From positions 1 to 7,887 of the forward strand of contig JAJRTM010000590.1 in assembly GCA_024278285.1 (NCBI GenBank): DNA of 7,887 nt. Reading direction: 5' to 3'. Source of the DNA: Planctomycetota bacterium (GTDB lineage Bacteria; Planctomycetota; Planctomycetia; Planctomycetales; Planctomycetaceae). The translations under genes and the position numbers were made by a program. The notes beneath the pieces are model-generated. The model had not been told where the DNA came from and made no database searches. It was given only the letters and a program-made list of their open reading frames with translations. This document shows, piece by piece, positions 1 through 7,789 of the stretch; position 1 is the stretch's first letter; each line of letters opens with the position of its first letter.

Positions 1-24
1 CGATTCAACGCAACCTACGAAAAT

Positions 25-708
25 TTAATTTTCTACACCCAATCGGTAGCTGACTTCTTCAAATGTTTCACTATATTCAACGGTTGAAGAATGAACGTGT
101 TCGGCTTCGGTGATGAACTTAATTTCGTCTCTGCAATCGAGACCGTGCTCGATTAAAATTCGTTCAAATTGTCCGAGATGCTGACCGTACATCAACAACA
201 GTTTGTGCTCATCGAGTTGCACCTCAAGTGGAATTTGCGGGTTAAGAACCGCGACGCCACAACAACCATCATTCAACAACATGTCTTCGTAGTCGTACAA
301 GGCACTTTTGAGGACCGGTAAATCCATCGCTTCCCGATACAAATCTCGATGCACGCCCTCATTCTGTTGATGGCTCGTTTCCAGAACCAGATCAACTTCT
401 TCTCCCAGGGGATCGAGTAGATCAATAAATAAATCGATCAGCCGCTGTGAAGTCTGGGCTGCAATAATAACTGGAATTTCGACGCCGGTTTCGGAATCGA
501 AATAGCTGTCTTTACGATACCCCGCGCTTGGAACAACGTCCAAATTGTAAGAAGGGCGAATCGCATCGGTGAGTCTGAAACTGCCGTACTGGGCAATGCT
601 CAAATGATGCTCTAGTTGTTCTTCACTGAGGTGGTCGAATCCACTCTGCTTCGATTCAACCGAGCCTTCGCTGCGTCTGTTTTTGATTATTTTTTTCAAG
701 AAACCCAT
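25..708 (-). CDS. conserved-looking hypothetical protein, 227 aa
   Basis: I do not recognise this family. The protein is soluble and acidic apart from a short basic N-terminus (MGFLKKIIKNRR), which could be a weak membrane-contact or nucleic-acid-contact patch. There is no signal peptide and no membrane segment. The middle (about residues 75-110) alternates hydrophobic and acidic residues (VEIPVIIAAQ, LIDLFIDLLDPLGEEVDLVL), as in an alpha/beta fold. A Cys pair lies in NDGCCGVAVLNP (about 146-157), and residues 160-205 look helical. The ATG at 706-708 is chosen because it is the first start in a long open frame; the leader (GAATGAATAACT) has no good Shine-Dalgarno. The gene faces away from glnE across about 800 bases, so it is probably its own transcription unit. 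Length, normal amino-acid composition and a mixed alpha/beta pattern argue that it is real. Function is unknown. Confidence 0.72.
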   Translation of the reverse strand: MGFLKKIIKNRRSEGSVESKQSGFDHLSEEQLEHHLSIAQYGSFRLTDAIRPSYNLDVVPSAGYRKDSYFDSETGVEIPVIIAAQTSQRLIDLFIDLLDPLGEEVDLVLETSHQQNEGVHRDLYREAMDLPVLKSALYDYEDMLLNDGCCGVAVLNPQIPLEVQLDEHKLLLMYGQHLGQFERILIEHGLDCRDEIKFITEAEHVHSSTVEYSETFEEVSYRLGVEN

Positions 709-1309
709 AGTTATTCATTCTTTCGTCGATTATTCGATTCTCTCGCCGTCAGTTACTTTTTGTGGTCACAGGAATCGACCTTGATCGTTCTATTCCAGCG
801 TGGTCTTCACTTAGCGGAACAGGGCATAACAAGCCATCAACATTACAATTGTCATTCACAGATCTCCTTGATGTACTTATTAAAAGTAACATAAAATGGG
901 ACAGCAGCCAGAACTAGCAGCCGTGCCAGGAGATCAATCACATTGAAAACTAGATCACAAATTCATTTCATGTCGTGTTGGAATCGATAACTCGCGGGAC
1001 AATTTCTTGATCCCGAAATTTAATACGAAATCTCCTTCAAATCGATCTAATCCCTTCAATGCAATCTTGCCGTTTTCCTGCAGGGTGATGCCTTACGGAG
1101 CAGACAGGTTTAAGCCGACTAGCGGATTGATCAATTAAACCTAGCACATGGCTGACCATCAAAGAGAAAATTGCAGCAACTTCAACTGCTTTTCTCCCTT
1201 GGAGTTGCGCGATATTACGGGTCACCAAATCGGGGTAAGATCAGTAAACGTGGTAAGAAATTCCGATGAGGGGAAGCGGGGAAGATTTCATTCATCATGC
1301 TGGTAAATT

Positions 1310-1325
1310 AGATGTTGTAACATCT
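1310..1325. promoter_or_regulatory. perfect 7-bp inverted repeat, possible operator upstream of glnE
   Basis: AGATGTT-GT-AACATCT is a perfect dyad with a 2-base centre, the shape of a binding site for a dimeric regulator. It ends about 180 bases upstream of the glnE ATG. Arms of this length arise by chance about once per 16 kb for a given spacing, so it is only suggestive, and no known operator consensus is claimed. Confidence 0.2.
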
Positions 1326-1467
1326 CCCACCGGAACGATTTTCAAAAACTGAAACCCAGTGACAATTTTCTGCTCAAGTCGTCAACCATCGATTCTGGAC
1401 AGGAGATCGAGTCTATTTGAAATTCCTGCAACGCTTTCCCTGCAATAAATTCCCGCATCTTGCAATA

Positions 1468-1496
1468 ATGACATTTCATCCAGCCTAAACTACACT
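1468..1496 (+). promoter_or_regulatory. possible sigma70-like promoter of glnE
   Basis: ATGACA (1468-1473) and TACACT (1491-1496) sit 17 bases apart, matching TTGACA at 5 of 6 positions and TATAAT at 4 of 6. Transcription would begin only a few bases before the ATG at 1508, giving a nearly leaderless mRNA. That would fit the absence of a clear Shine-Dalgarno (only GAAAG) in front of glnE. This is inference from pattern only. Confidence 0.22.
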
Positions 1497-1507
1497 GAAA
1501 GTAAACG

Positions 1508-4500
1508 ATGAATTTTGCATCTGATAACCAATCTGATAATCCAGCATTACTTCTTGAAAATGCAGAGGAGACTATATCTCTTAGAATTCAATTACTGAAG
1601 GAGTTCGGTTTTGACGACTTGCCAACGGCTGCCCGGCGACTGGCAGAAATTTGTGAGGACGACGAACAGCGAAAAGTTTTGCGTCCCTGCCTGCCAACTC
1701 TGCTTTATTCACTTTCAGAATCTGCCAATCCGGATCAATCGTTACTGAACTTTGAACGGTATATTCAGCGTTACAGTAATTATGAACCGAAAGCAACCAG
1801 TGTCGTGCTGGCGGATCTTCCAGTAGTGGAGGGCCCGCGAGATTATAATCGATTGGCGTTGTTTCAATTTCTGGCCGAAAACCCGCGGGCCGTTGAAATT
1901 TTGATGCGACTGTTTGTGGGCAGCCAGTTTCTCACGGAAATCCTGCTTCGTAATCCGAATTATCTGGAAGTGCTGACTCGCCACAAGCGATTGGGCGATT
2001 TCAAAAGCCGGGAAGAGTTCACCGATGAAGCGATTAGGCACGCTTCACAGGCAAAAGATTTCGATGGGCGTATCAGTTTACTCAGGCATTATCAGCATTG
2101 GGAATTATTGAGAATCGGTGCCTGCGATTCATTTGGGCTGATGGATTTCAAAGGAATTACCTTACAGCTTTCGCTCTTGGCGGATGCGCTAGCTCAGGCT
2201 TGTTTGCATTTTGCTGCAGAAAAAGAAGGGATCGATCCAGCCGGGTTTACCGTTCTTGCTTTTGGAAAGTTGGGAGGAGAAGAACTCAATTACAGTTCCG
2301 ATATCGATCTGGTTTTTCTTGTCAAGGAAGATGCAAGCCGATACTGGGGGCTGGGACAAAGCTTAATAGATGCGATGTCTAAATCGACCGCAGAAGGTTT
2401 TATGTACCGTGTCGATATGCGACTGCGTCCGTGGGGACAATCCGGAGCACTGGTTTGTTCGGTCGATTCCCACATCGCTTATTTGAAAAAGCATGGCATG
2501 CTCTGGGAAAAACAGGCGTTGTTGAAAGCCCGTCCCATTGCTGGGGATTTGCAGTTGGGCAAAGAATTCCTGAAACAATGCGAGCCGATTATTTTCGATG
2601 TCGATGCAGAAGAAGTTCGTGAAAATGTTCTTAAAATGAAATTGCAAATTGAAAGAACACTCAAAAAACAGGGACGAAGCTGGGGAGAGGTGAAGGGGGG
2701 CAAGGGCTCGATTCGTGATGTCGAATTCGCCACCCAGTACCTGCAACTTTCACAAGGGATGCACCACCCGCAAATTCGCAGCATTAACACCAGTGATGGT
2801 CTAATTCGACTGGCGGAATTCAATTTTATTCAAGCCGATGAATACCGTCAGCTTTCCAGCGGTTATGTTTTCCTGCGAATTATCGAACATGCGTTGCAAT
2901 TAACGCATTACAAAGCGATTCATCACATTCCGAAAGAGCCGCGAGAACTTTCGTACCTGGCTCGTAAACTCGATTTCCCCGACTCAAAAACTTTTTTGAG
3001 CTACTACGAAAATCATAGCAAGAAAATCCGTAAGGTTTTTGAAAAATATCTGGAGCAACCGTTTGATCAACTGAAATCAGGAGCGATCAAAGAAAAACCG
3101 TTAATGGAGTTAATCGCAGAAGCACAACCAAATTATGCGTTGACATTCAGCGAAGAGGAAATCCAAAGACACGCTGAACTTTTGGAAAGTCTCGAAAAAG
3201 ATGAACCGATTAAAGTCGCAACCAGGGAATTAGGGAATGCTCGCTGGCAAATTACAGTTGTTGGCAAAGATGCAGTCGGGCAGTTTTCTGTCACTTGTGG
3301 ATTACTGTTTACCTACGGATACAACATTGTAAGAGGTCACGTTTTCACCGGACTATTTCCAACACGACGGCCCGATTCCGTTACCGTAACATCAAATACT
3401 CGACCAGGGAAACGAAAAAGTAGCGGTCGTTTTGTCACCGTTTTAGAAGTGACTGCCCCGCTTGACACCGTTCCCGATGAAGTCTGGAAACGGTATTCGG
3501 AAGATCTTCTTAACCTGAGCAAACTGCTCCATACGCGATCCCATCGCGAAGTCCAGGGGATACTCGCCAAGCGTGTCGGGAAGGCTCTTCGCACAAGTGA
3601 ACCGGATACAAGTTTGTTACTTCCGGTAGAAATTACTCTCGATAACCAAACCGATCCCAATGCGACCATTCTGGATATCACCGGCGAAGACTTACCCGGA
3701 TTTCTTTATGAATTGACAACCGGGCTCGCGATCAGTGGTTTGCAAATTGATCGGGTCATTGTTGATTCGGCTCAGGATAAAATAGCAGATCGATTGTATG
3801 TCACCGATTCCAATGGCAAGAAAATCACGGATGAATCGAAGCTGAATATGCTGCGAACAGCGATCGTTCTGATCAAGCATTTCGTACACATGCTTCCTGG
3901 GGCGCCGAATCCTGAATCTGCACTGCTTCATTTTAGAGAGCTGGTCGAAAAACTTTTCGATCAACCCGACTGGTCCGATAAACTCGCCTCATTGGAACAG
4001 CCGAAGGTTTTGGATGCACTCGCCAAAATGCTTGGCGTGAGTGATTTTCTCTGGGAAGATTTTCTTCGCCTGCAATATACCAATCTGTTTCCGGTTGTCA
4101 CGGATATCGATGCTCTTTCTGAAGCAAAAAACGCAACAGTCCTTCAACAGGAATTAGAATCGGAACTAGAAAAAGCAACTTCACGAGATGAGAAAATTGA
4201 TCGGATCAACGCGTTCAAAGATCGAGAAATGTTACGTACAGATATGAGGCATATTCTGGGCATGGAGGAAACATTCGGCCAGTTTTCGCTGGAATTGACC
4301 GATATTGCAGAAGTTGTACTCAAGGCAGCAACTTCGATGCTTCTTGCAGAATTGACAAATCAATATGGGGAACCAACACTCGAAAATGGCAAGCCATGTC
4401 AACTTTGCGTTGCCGCTTTAGGTAAATGTGGCGGCAAGGAAATCGGTTTCGCTTCCGATATCGAACTGATGTTTCTCTATTCGGGAAAAGGGCGAACTTC

Positions 4501-5263
4501 AGGATCGAATTCAATCTCCAACAACGATTTCTTCACCCGGCTTGTTGAGGGAACGCAATCAGTCATTCGAACGAAACGGGATGGTATTTTTGAACTCGAT
4601 TTGCGACTCCGGCCATTTGGGCAATCCGGATCGCCTGCTGTTTCGATTGAAGCGTTTGAAAAATACTTTTCTCCCGAAGGAGCCGCCTGGCCTTACGAAC
4701 GGCAGGCGCTCGTTAAGTTTCGTCCCATTGCTGGTGATGAAGAATTTGGGCAACGTGTGGTGAGTGTGCGTGACAAAATTGTTTACACGGGAGAACCGTT
4801 TGATACTTCAGCCATGCGGGGAATGCGAGAAAGACAGGAACGCCAACTGGTAAAACCAGGGACTATCAACGCAAAGCTGAGCAGCGGCTGTCTGGTCGAT
4901 TGCGAATATCTGGTACAGGGAATGCAAATCACTTACGGAGCAAAGCACCCGGAACTTCGTACCACGAACACGCGTGAAGCACTGCGGCAACTTGAAGCCC
5001 TCGGCATTTTATCGCATGTAGACCGCATCGCGATTCGAGATGCTTACCGTTTTTTGCGACGCCTTATCGATGCACTCCGCATGGTCCGCGGCGATGCCAG
5101 AGAGCTAACCGTCCCGAAACCAGAGACCGAAGAATGCGAATTCCTCGCCCGCAGACTAGGTTACCACGCCGGCAGCCAGGCATTTATTAAAGACCTGGAA
5201 CAGGTCATGCAAACCGTCCAGGAAAAAAGCAAGCTGCTTGAAGAACTTCCAACAAAAAATTAG
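1508..5263 (+). CDS. glnE: glutamine synthetase adenylyltransferase / adenylyl-removing enzyme with an inserted GlnD-type ACT pair
   Basis: GlnE transfers AMP from ATP to a tyrosine of glutamine synthetase, inactivating it, and removes it by phosphorolysis. It is a cytosolic nitrogen-control enzyme. The N-terminal adenylyl-removing half shows FGKLGGEELNYSSDIDLVF (252-270; Asp265, Asp267), VDMRLRPWGQSG (302-313), WEKQALLKARPIAG (333-346) and SIRDVEF (401-407). The C-terminal adenylyltransferase half repeats this as LGKCGGKEIGFASDIELMFL (971-990; Asp984, Glu986), DLRLRPFGQSG (1031-1041), YERQALVKFRPIAG (1063-1076) and DCEYLVQG (1131-1138). E. coli GlnE is about 946 residues; this one is 1251. 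The excess is explained by a central block (about 570-795) resembling the ACT1-linker-ACT2 end of GlnD. The second transferase carboxylate is Glu where E. coli has Asp, which the superfamily pattern tolerates. The first ATG is used; the next Met is near residue 132, inside conserved sequence. The gene stands alone, convergent with the kinase gene. Confidence 0.95.
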   Translation: MNFASDNQSDNPALLLENAEETISLRIQLLKEFGFDDLPTAARRLAEICEDDEQRKVLRPCLPTLLYSLSESANPDQSLLNFERYIQRYSNYEPKATSVVLADLPVVEGPRDYNRLALFQFLAENPRAVEILMRLFVGSQFLTEILLRNPNYLEVLTRHKRLGDFKSREEFTDEAIRHASQAKDFDGRISLLRHYQHWELLRIGACDSFGLMDFKGITLQLSLLADALAQACLHFAAEKEGIDPAGFTVLAFGKLGGEELNYSSDIDLVFLVKEDASRYWGLGQSLIDAMSKSTAEGFMYRVDMRLRPWGQSGALVCSVDSHIAYLKKHGMLWEKQALLKARPIAGDLQLGKEFLKQCEPIIFDVDAEEVRENVLKMKLQIERTLKKQGRSWGEVKGGKGSIRDVEFATQYLQLSQGMHHPQIRSINTSDGLIRLAEFNFIQADEYRQLSSGYVFLRIIEHALQLTHYKAIHHIPKEPRELSYLARKLDFPDSKTFLSYYENHSKKIRKVFEKYLEQPFDQLKSGAIKEKPLMELIAEAQPNYALTFSEEEIQRHAELLESLEKDEPIKVATRELGNARWQITVVGKDAVGQFSVTCGLLFTYGYNIVRGHVFTGLFPTRRPDSVTVTSNTRPGKRKSSGRFVTVLEVTAPLDTVPDEVWKRYSEDLLNLSKLLHTRSHREVQGILAKRVGKALRTSEPDTSLLLPVEITLDNQTDPNATILDITGEDLPGFLYELTTGLAISGLQIDRVIVDSAQDKIADRLYVTDSNGKKITDESKLNMLRTAIVLIKHFVHMLPGAPNPESALLHFRELVEKLFDQPDWSDKLASLEQPKVLDALAKMLGVSDFLWEDFLRLQYTNLFPVVTDIDALSEAKNATVLQQELESELEKATSRDEKIDRINAFKDREMLRTDMRHILGMEETFGQFSLELTDIAEVVLKAATSMLLAELTNQYGEPTLENGKPCQLCVAALGKCGGKEIGFASDIELMFLYSGKGRTSGSNSISNNDFFTRLVEGTQSVIRTKRDGIFELDLRLRPFGQSGSPAVSIEAFEKYFSPEGAAWPYERQALVKFRPIAGDEEFGQRVVSVRDKIVYTGEPFDTSAMRGMRERQERQLVKPGTINAKLSSGCLVDCEYLVQGMQITYGAKHPELRTTNTREALRQLEALGILSHVDRIAIRDAYRFLRRLIDALRMVRGDARELTVPKPETEECEFLARRLGYHAGSQAFIKDLEQVMQTVQEKSKLLEELPTKN
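3215..3892 (+). other. GlnD-like tandem ACT module inside GlnE
   Basis: This covers residues about 570-795, between the two catalytic halves. ACT1 begins WQITVVGKDAVGQFSV and continues GYNIVRGHVFTG (580-615). It is interrupted by a basic, probably flexible segment (619-640) and closes with FVTVLEVTAP. A helical linker (655-695) follows. ACT2 runs from VEITLDNQTDPNATILDI (707-724) through GEDLPGFLYELTTGLAISGL (726-745) to DRLYVTDSNGKKI (761-773). That order, and the closing pattern close to the DVFYVTDxxGxKI of GlnD, match the GlnD C-terminus, where the ACT pair senses glutamine. No GlnD nucleotidyltransferase or HD domain accompanies it. Glutamine binding here is inferred. Confidence 0.8.
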
Positions 5264-5339
5264 CTGGATGAACCCAATTTCTGCTTATTTACTAAACATG
5301 AACTGGGATACAAGAAAATGCGATTGAGGCGAATTTCAT

Positions 5340-6998
5340 TTAAGAACAGCTATTTTTGTCGTCCTTTGCATCACAGATGATGGTTGCTTCTGCAAATCGT
5401 GATTCGTTTTTTTCGATATGCTTATTTTGTACCAATTTATTTTCCCACCACTGGGCAGCTTGTTTATCACTCCAGGCGTTGTGGCATTCACATTGTTCAA
5501 ACGCAGCTAACAGACTTGTGATATTAGGATAACGCTCAGTCGGTTTCTTGTTGAGACATTTCAGGACAATCGTTTCAAGGTCGAGAGGGATCGTAGGATT
5601 TACTTCAGAAAGAGGAACGACATTTTCATTGGCATGTGCTGCAATCAAACGGGCGATGTTGGTTTCAGTAAAGGGTGGTTTTCCGGTAAGAAGAAAGTAG
5701 GCAACTCCTCCCAGCGAGTAAATATCAGCACGGGCATCAACATCTTCGTAAGAGGCGGCTTGTTCTGGAGCCATATAAAGGGGCGTCCCACTGAATGATC
5801 CCGGTTTTGAAGTATCGTTAGATTCGACTTCTTGCTCTTTCACCAAACCAAAATCGAGCAGCTTGACAATATCAAAAATACCGCCTCGCTGGGTCGCAAA
5901 AATATTCGCTGGTTTAATATCGCGATGAATAAAGCCAATCGAATGAGCTTCATCCAGGGCTGCACAAACCTGTTTCAAAAAATGAACTGCTCGGGCAGGA
6001 GGAACGGGGCCGTATTGTTCTACGAGATCAGTTAAACTCATACCCGGCAATAATTCCATGACATAGTAGAACGTCCCGTCTTCGGTATGTCCGTAGTCGT
6101 AAATTTCGATCGTGTTCCAGTGTGTCAGTTTCGCGGTCGCTTTTACCTCTCGCTCAAAATGCTTGATCGCTTGCAAATCGGCTTCACTTTCTGTCTTTAT
6201 CAGTTTTATTGCACAGGGACGTTTGAGCAAAACGTGTTCTGCTTTATGGACTTCCCCCATGCCTCCCTGACCAAGTTGCTCGATCAGTCGATACTGCCCA
6301 AGCTGGCGGGCCCGAAATGCTTCACGGCGCGTTGTGCTAATAATATGACTGCCATAAATCCCAATAAATGCTGCTGCAACAGGAAGTGGAAAAGGTCGAG
6401 CCGTGATATCACTTTCCAGACATGTTGCAACATCGGTAGAAACTATTTTTAATCCCCAGGTAATCATTAACGGAAGCAAGGAAACCGGAAGCATGATGAT
6501 CGCAGCACGTTTCATTGGGTTGGGAATGAAAATTCCGTAAATAAGCAACAGCAAACACCAGCCTCCTTCAAAGAAATACCTTACAGCTACTACAGAAGTT
6601 GTATCATGTAAAGTGGCGAAGTCGATCATTCGTGTTACCATCATTAACGAGACCTGGAGAATTACCAGGCCAAAAACGATAAGTTCTGTCGTGCGTAATC
6701 TTGGCAGGGAATACGACTTACCTGGTCGCAAACTAAAAAGACTGCCCGCGATTGTTGCCAAAATTAAAATCCGTAACAGAACCAGAGAGTCTATTTTGTT
6801 CAGTAGGCTTGACGTTAACGAAATAGAAAGCAATATCGTCAGCACCAACGCTGCAGAACGGATGCGTTCCTGCAGGATTCTGGCAAGTTCGTCTCCATAG
6901 GCAGGAGAACTTCCTGCAACAAAGTCGATATTCGCCCGCTTTTCATGGGAAGAAGCTTGTTCTGAATTTGTACCCAAGTATTTTTCTAAACCGGTCAT
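5340..6998 (-). CDS. membrane-anchored Ser/Thr protein kinase, N-terminal multi-helix sensor region
   Basis: This Hanks-type kinase of 552 residues phosphorylates unknown Ser/Thr targets. The catalytic domain spans about 236-500. It has the glycine loop GQGGMGEV (243-250), the ATP lysine in CAIK (Lys265), a likely helix-C Glu284, HRDIKPAN (358-365, catalytic Asp360), DFG (382-384), GTPLYMAPE (404-412) and DIYSLGG (425-431). All key residues are present, so it should be active. Ahead of it lie about six hydrophobic segments (roughly 49-65, 72-90, 104-121, 140-158, 165-183, 205-222), then a short juxtamembrane stretch ([15 protein letters not shown]). The kinase is thus C-terminal to the membrane part, the reverse of PknB. 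A Cys-rich tail (503-552) with a WW pair (517-518) has no recognised domain. The ATG is preceded by TTGGAGAA, a usable but closely spaced Shine-Dalgarno. The gene is divergent from the EF-hand gene. The signal sensed is unknown. Confidence 0.93.
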   Translation of the reverse strand: MTGLEKYLGTNSEQASSHEKRANIDFVAGSSPAYGDELARILQERIRSAALVLTILLSISLTSSLLNKIDSLVLLRILILATIAGSLFSLRPGKSYSLPRLRTTELIVFGLVILQVSLMMVTRMIDFATLHDTTSVVAVRYFFEGGWCLLLLIYGIFIPNPMKRAAIIMLPVSLLPLMITWGLKIVSTDVATCLESDITARPFPLPVAAAFIGIYGSHIISTTRREAFRARQLGQYRLIEQLGQGGMGEVHKAEHVLLKRPCAIKLIKTESEADLQAIKHFEREVKATAKLTHWNTIEIYDYGHTEDGTFYYVMELLPGMSLTDLVEQYGPVPPARAVHFLKQVCAALDEAHSIGFIHRDIKPANIFATQRGGIFDIVKLLDFGLVKEQEVESNDTSKPGSFSGTPLYMAPEQAASYEDVDARADIYSLGGVAYFLLTGKPPFTETNIARLIAAHANENVVPLSEVNPTIPLDLETIVLKCLNKKPTERYPNITSLLAAFEQCECHNAWSDKQAAQWWENKLVQNKHIEKNESRFAEATIICDAKDDKNSCS

Positions 6999-7022
6999 TT
7001 CTCCAATATAACAGCAGGTACG

Positions 7023-7059
7023 CCCCTCTGAAATGCTGCAGAGACTACGATTCAGGGGG
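7023..7059 (-). promoter_or_regulatory. hairpin(s) in the kinase 5' leader
   Basis: CCCCTCTGAA (7023-7032) pairs with TTCAGGGG (7051-7058) with one bulged base. Alternatively CTCTG (7026-7030) pairs with CAGAG (7039-7043). The two pairings share bases and exclude each other. On the minus strand this element lies 25-60 bases before the kinase start, so it would sit in the 5' untranslated leader if transcription starts further upstream. A switch role is speculative. Confidence 0.25.
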
Positions 7060-7196
7060 TAGGGGAATATTCACTTCTGCGTTATCAGTATTATCTTTTG
7101 ATAAAAAAGAAAAATAATCTGTGGAATCTTCTGAAATGATTCGTTTATACAAAAAGAAAAGAGAATCAATTTACTATTCAGCTTCACACAGCAATC

Positions 7197-7202
7197 AAGG
7201 AG
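7197..7202 (+). promoter_or_regulatory. Shine-Dalgarno AAGGAG that sets the EF-hand start
   Basis: AAGGAG directly abuts an ATG at 7203, which is too close to be used, and lies 6 bases before the ATG at 7209. Spacing therefore favours 7209, giving the signal peptide start MKRFGLL. Confidence 0.75.
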
Positions 7203-7208
7203 ATGGTG

Positions 7209-7634
7209 ATGAAACGTTTCGGCCTGTTAGCCTTAGCATGTTTAATGACACTTGCTTTCACAACACAGCTCGATGCAGGATTTCGAGTGCGACCAGTTCC
7301 AGATGAATCGACTGGCGAAGAACACGATGAGGCCGGTGGTGAAGGGCACGATGAAAACGAAGGCGGTGGGGGCGATCAACGAAATCCTATGATGGAGATG
7401 GTTCGTCGATTAATGCAGAGATTTGACCGAAATCGAGATCGAGGTCTCAGTTTCCGCGAAGCACCCAAATGGCTCAAAAAGAAATTTTCTGAAGTCGATT
7501 CGAATCGAGACGGACAAATTGATGCGAAGGAACTGATGGAGATGCTGGGGAACAAACCAGAAGATGAAGATCGCCCCGATCATCCTCCCAAGCATCCTCG
7601 ACCCAAAGATAACACACCACCCCCACAGTATTAA
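7209..7634 (+). CDS. exported EF-hand calcium-binding protein, 141 aa
   Basis: The start at 7209 is chosen from Shine-Dalgarno spacing. The N-terminus (MKRFGLLALACLMTLAFTTQ) is a typical Sec signal peptide, with likely cleavage after LDA (residues 21-23). Next comes a low-complexity acidic, Gly- and His-containing stretch (about 33-57, with HDEAGGEGHDE). Two EF-hand loops follow. Residues 73-84 read DRNRDRGLSFRE, with Arg instead of Gly at loop position 6, so a weaker or altered site. Residues 97-108 read DSNRDGQIDAKE, which is canonical. The loops are about 12 residues apart, forming a compact pair. The tail is rich in Pro, His, Asp and Lys and ends in PPPQY. Such small secreted EF-hand proteins are common in planctomycetes; their roles are mostly unknown. 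It is divergent from the kinase gene and followed by a probable terminator. Calcium binding is inferred from the loops. Confidence 0.88.
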   Translation: MKRFGLLALACLMTLAFTTQLDAGFRVRPVPDESTGEEHDEAGGEGHDENEGGGGDQRNPMMEMVRRLMQRFDRNRDRGLSFREAPKWLKKKFSEVDSNRDGQIDAKELMEMLGNKPEDEDRPDHPPKHPRPKDNTPPPQY

Positions 7635-7687
7635 GAGTTCCGAACGAATAGATCTGCCAAAAACTTGAAGTTTTGTTCTCTTGGCTG

Positions 7688-7750
7688 AAGGCCTTCTTCA
7701 CCATCGCTTGGGTGTTACCTAAGCTGCGGTGCAGGAGGCCTTTAGTTTTT
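7688..7750 (+). terminator. long hairpin plus T tract, probable intrinsic terminator of the EF-hand gene
   Basis: The outer arms 7688-7702 and 7728-7742 pair at 14 of 15 positions, including one G-T wobble. An inner stem GCTTGGGT/ACCTAAGC (7706-7713 with 7717-7724) closes a GTT loop. The T-rich run TTTAGTTTTT (7741-7750) follows at once. The element lies 53 bases after the EF-hand stop codon. It is longer than a usual terminator and has a 3x3 internal loop, so a mobile-element-associated hairpin is an alternative. Confidence 0.55.
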
Positions 7751-7789
7751 CAATTCGTTTAACGGCAATACCGTTCATGTTTTCATAAG

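Larger units (their letters stand above)
709..1507. other. long intergenic region between divergent genes
   Basis: About 800 bases separate the minus-strand hypothetical gene from glnE. Short open frames exist (for example 616-894 plus and 1037-1228 minus), but they have no credible Shine-Dalgarno and no recognisable protein pattern, and one overlaps the upstream gene. I see no tRNA or rRNA. Visible structure consists of a small hairpin at 995-1015 (CGGGA/TCCCG arms, with CAA/TTG inside and a TTTC loop) and a palindrome at 1310-1325. The region presumably carries promoters for both flanking genes. A decayed gene or a small RNA cannot be excluded. Confidence 0.6.

Noticed and set aside
616..894. 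Plus-strand open frame of 92 codons
   Set aside because: It overlaps the start of the minus-strand hypothetical gene, has no Shine-Dalgarno, and its residues (many Phe, Tyr, Ser) look like a reverse-frame shadow plus spacer.
1037..1228. Minus-strand 63-codon open frame in the glnE upstream spacer
   Set aside because: It begins with TTG, has no ribosome-binding site and shows no recognisable motif. A relic of a gene is possible but cannot be supported.
3215..3892. Reading the centre of glnE as a separate glnD gene fused by sequencing error
   Set aside because: The frame is continuous, the flanking GlnE halves are complete, and GlnD's catalytic and HD domains are absent; a true internal module fits better.
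5264..5339. Possible bidirectional terminator between the convergent glnE and kinase genes (CCCA...TGGG dyad)
   Set aside because: The stem is only about 7 pairs with a mismatch and a long loop, and no T tract follows on either strand.
7091..7104. TTATC-TTTT-GATAA as a specific operator
   Set aside because: Five-base arms in an A/T-rich stretch are expected by chance; no regulator can be named.
7203..7208. Earlier ATG and GTG as the EF-hand gene start
   Set aside because: They lie 0 and 3 bases after AAGGAG, too close for initiation; the ATG at 7209 has normal spacing and gives a cleaner signal peptide.
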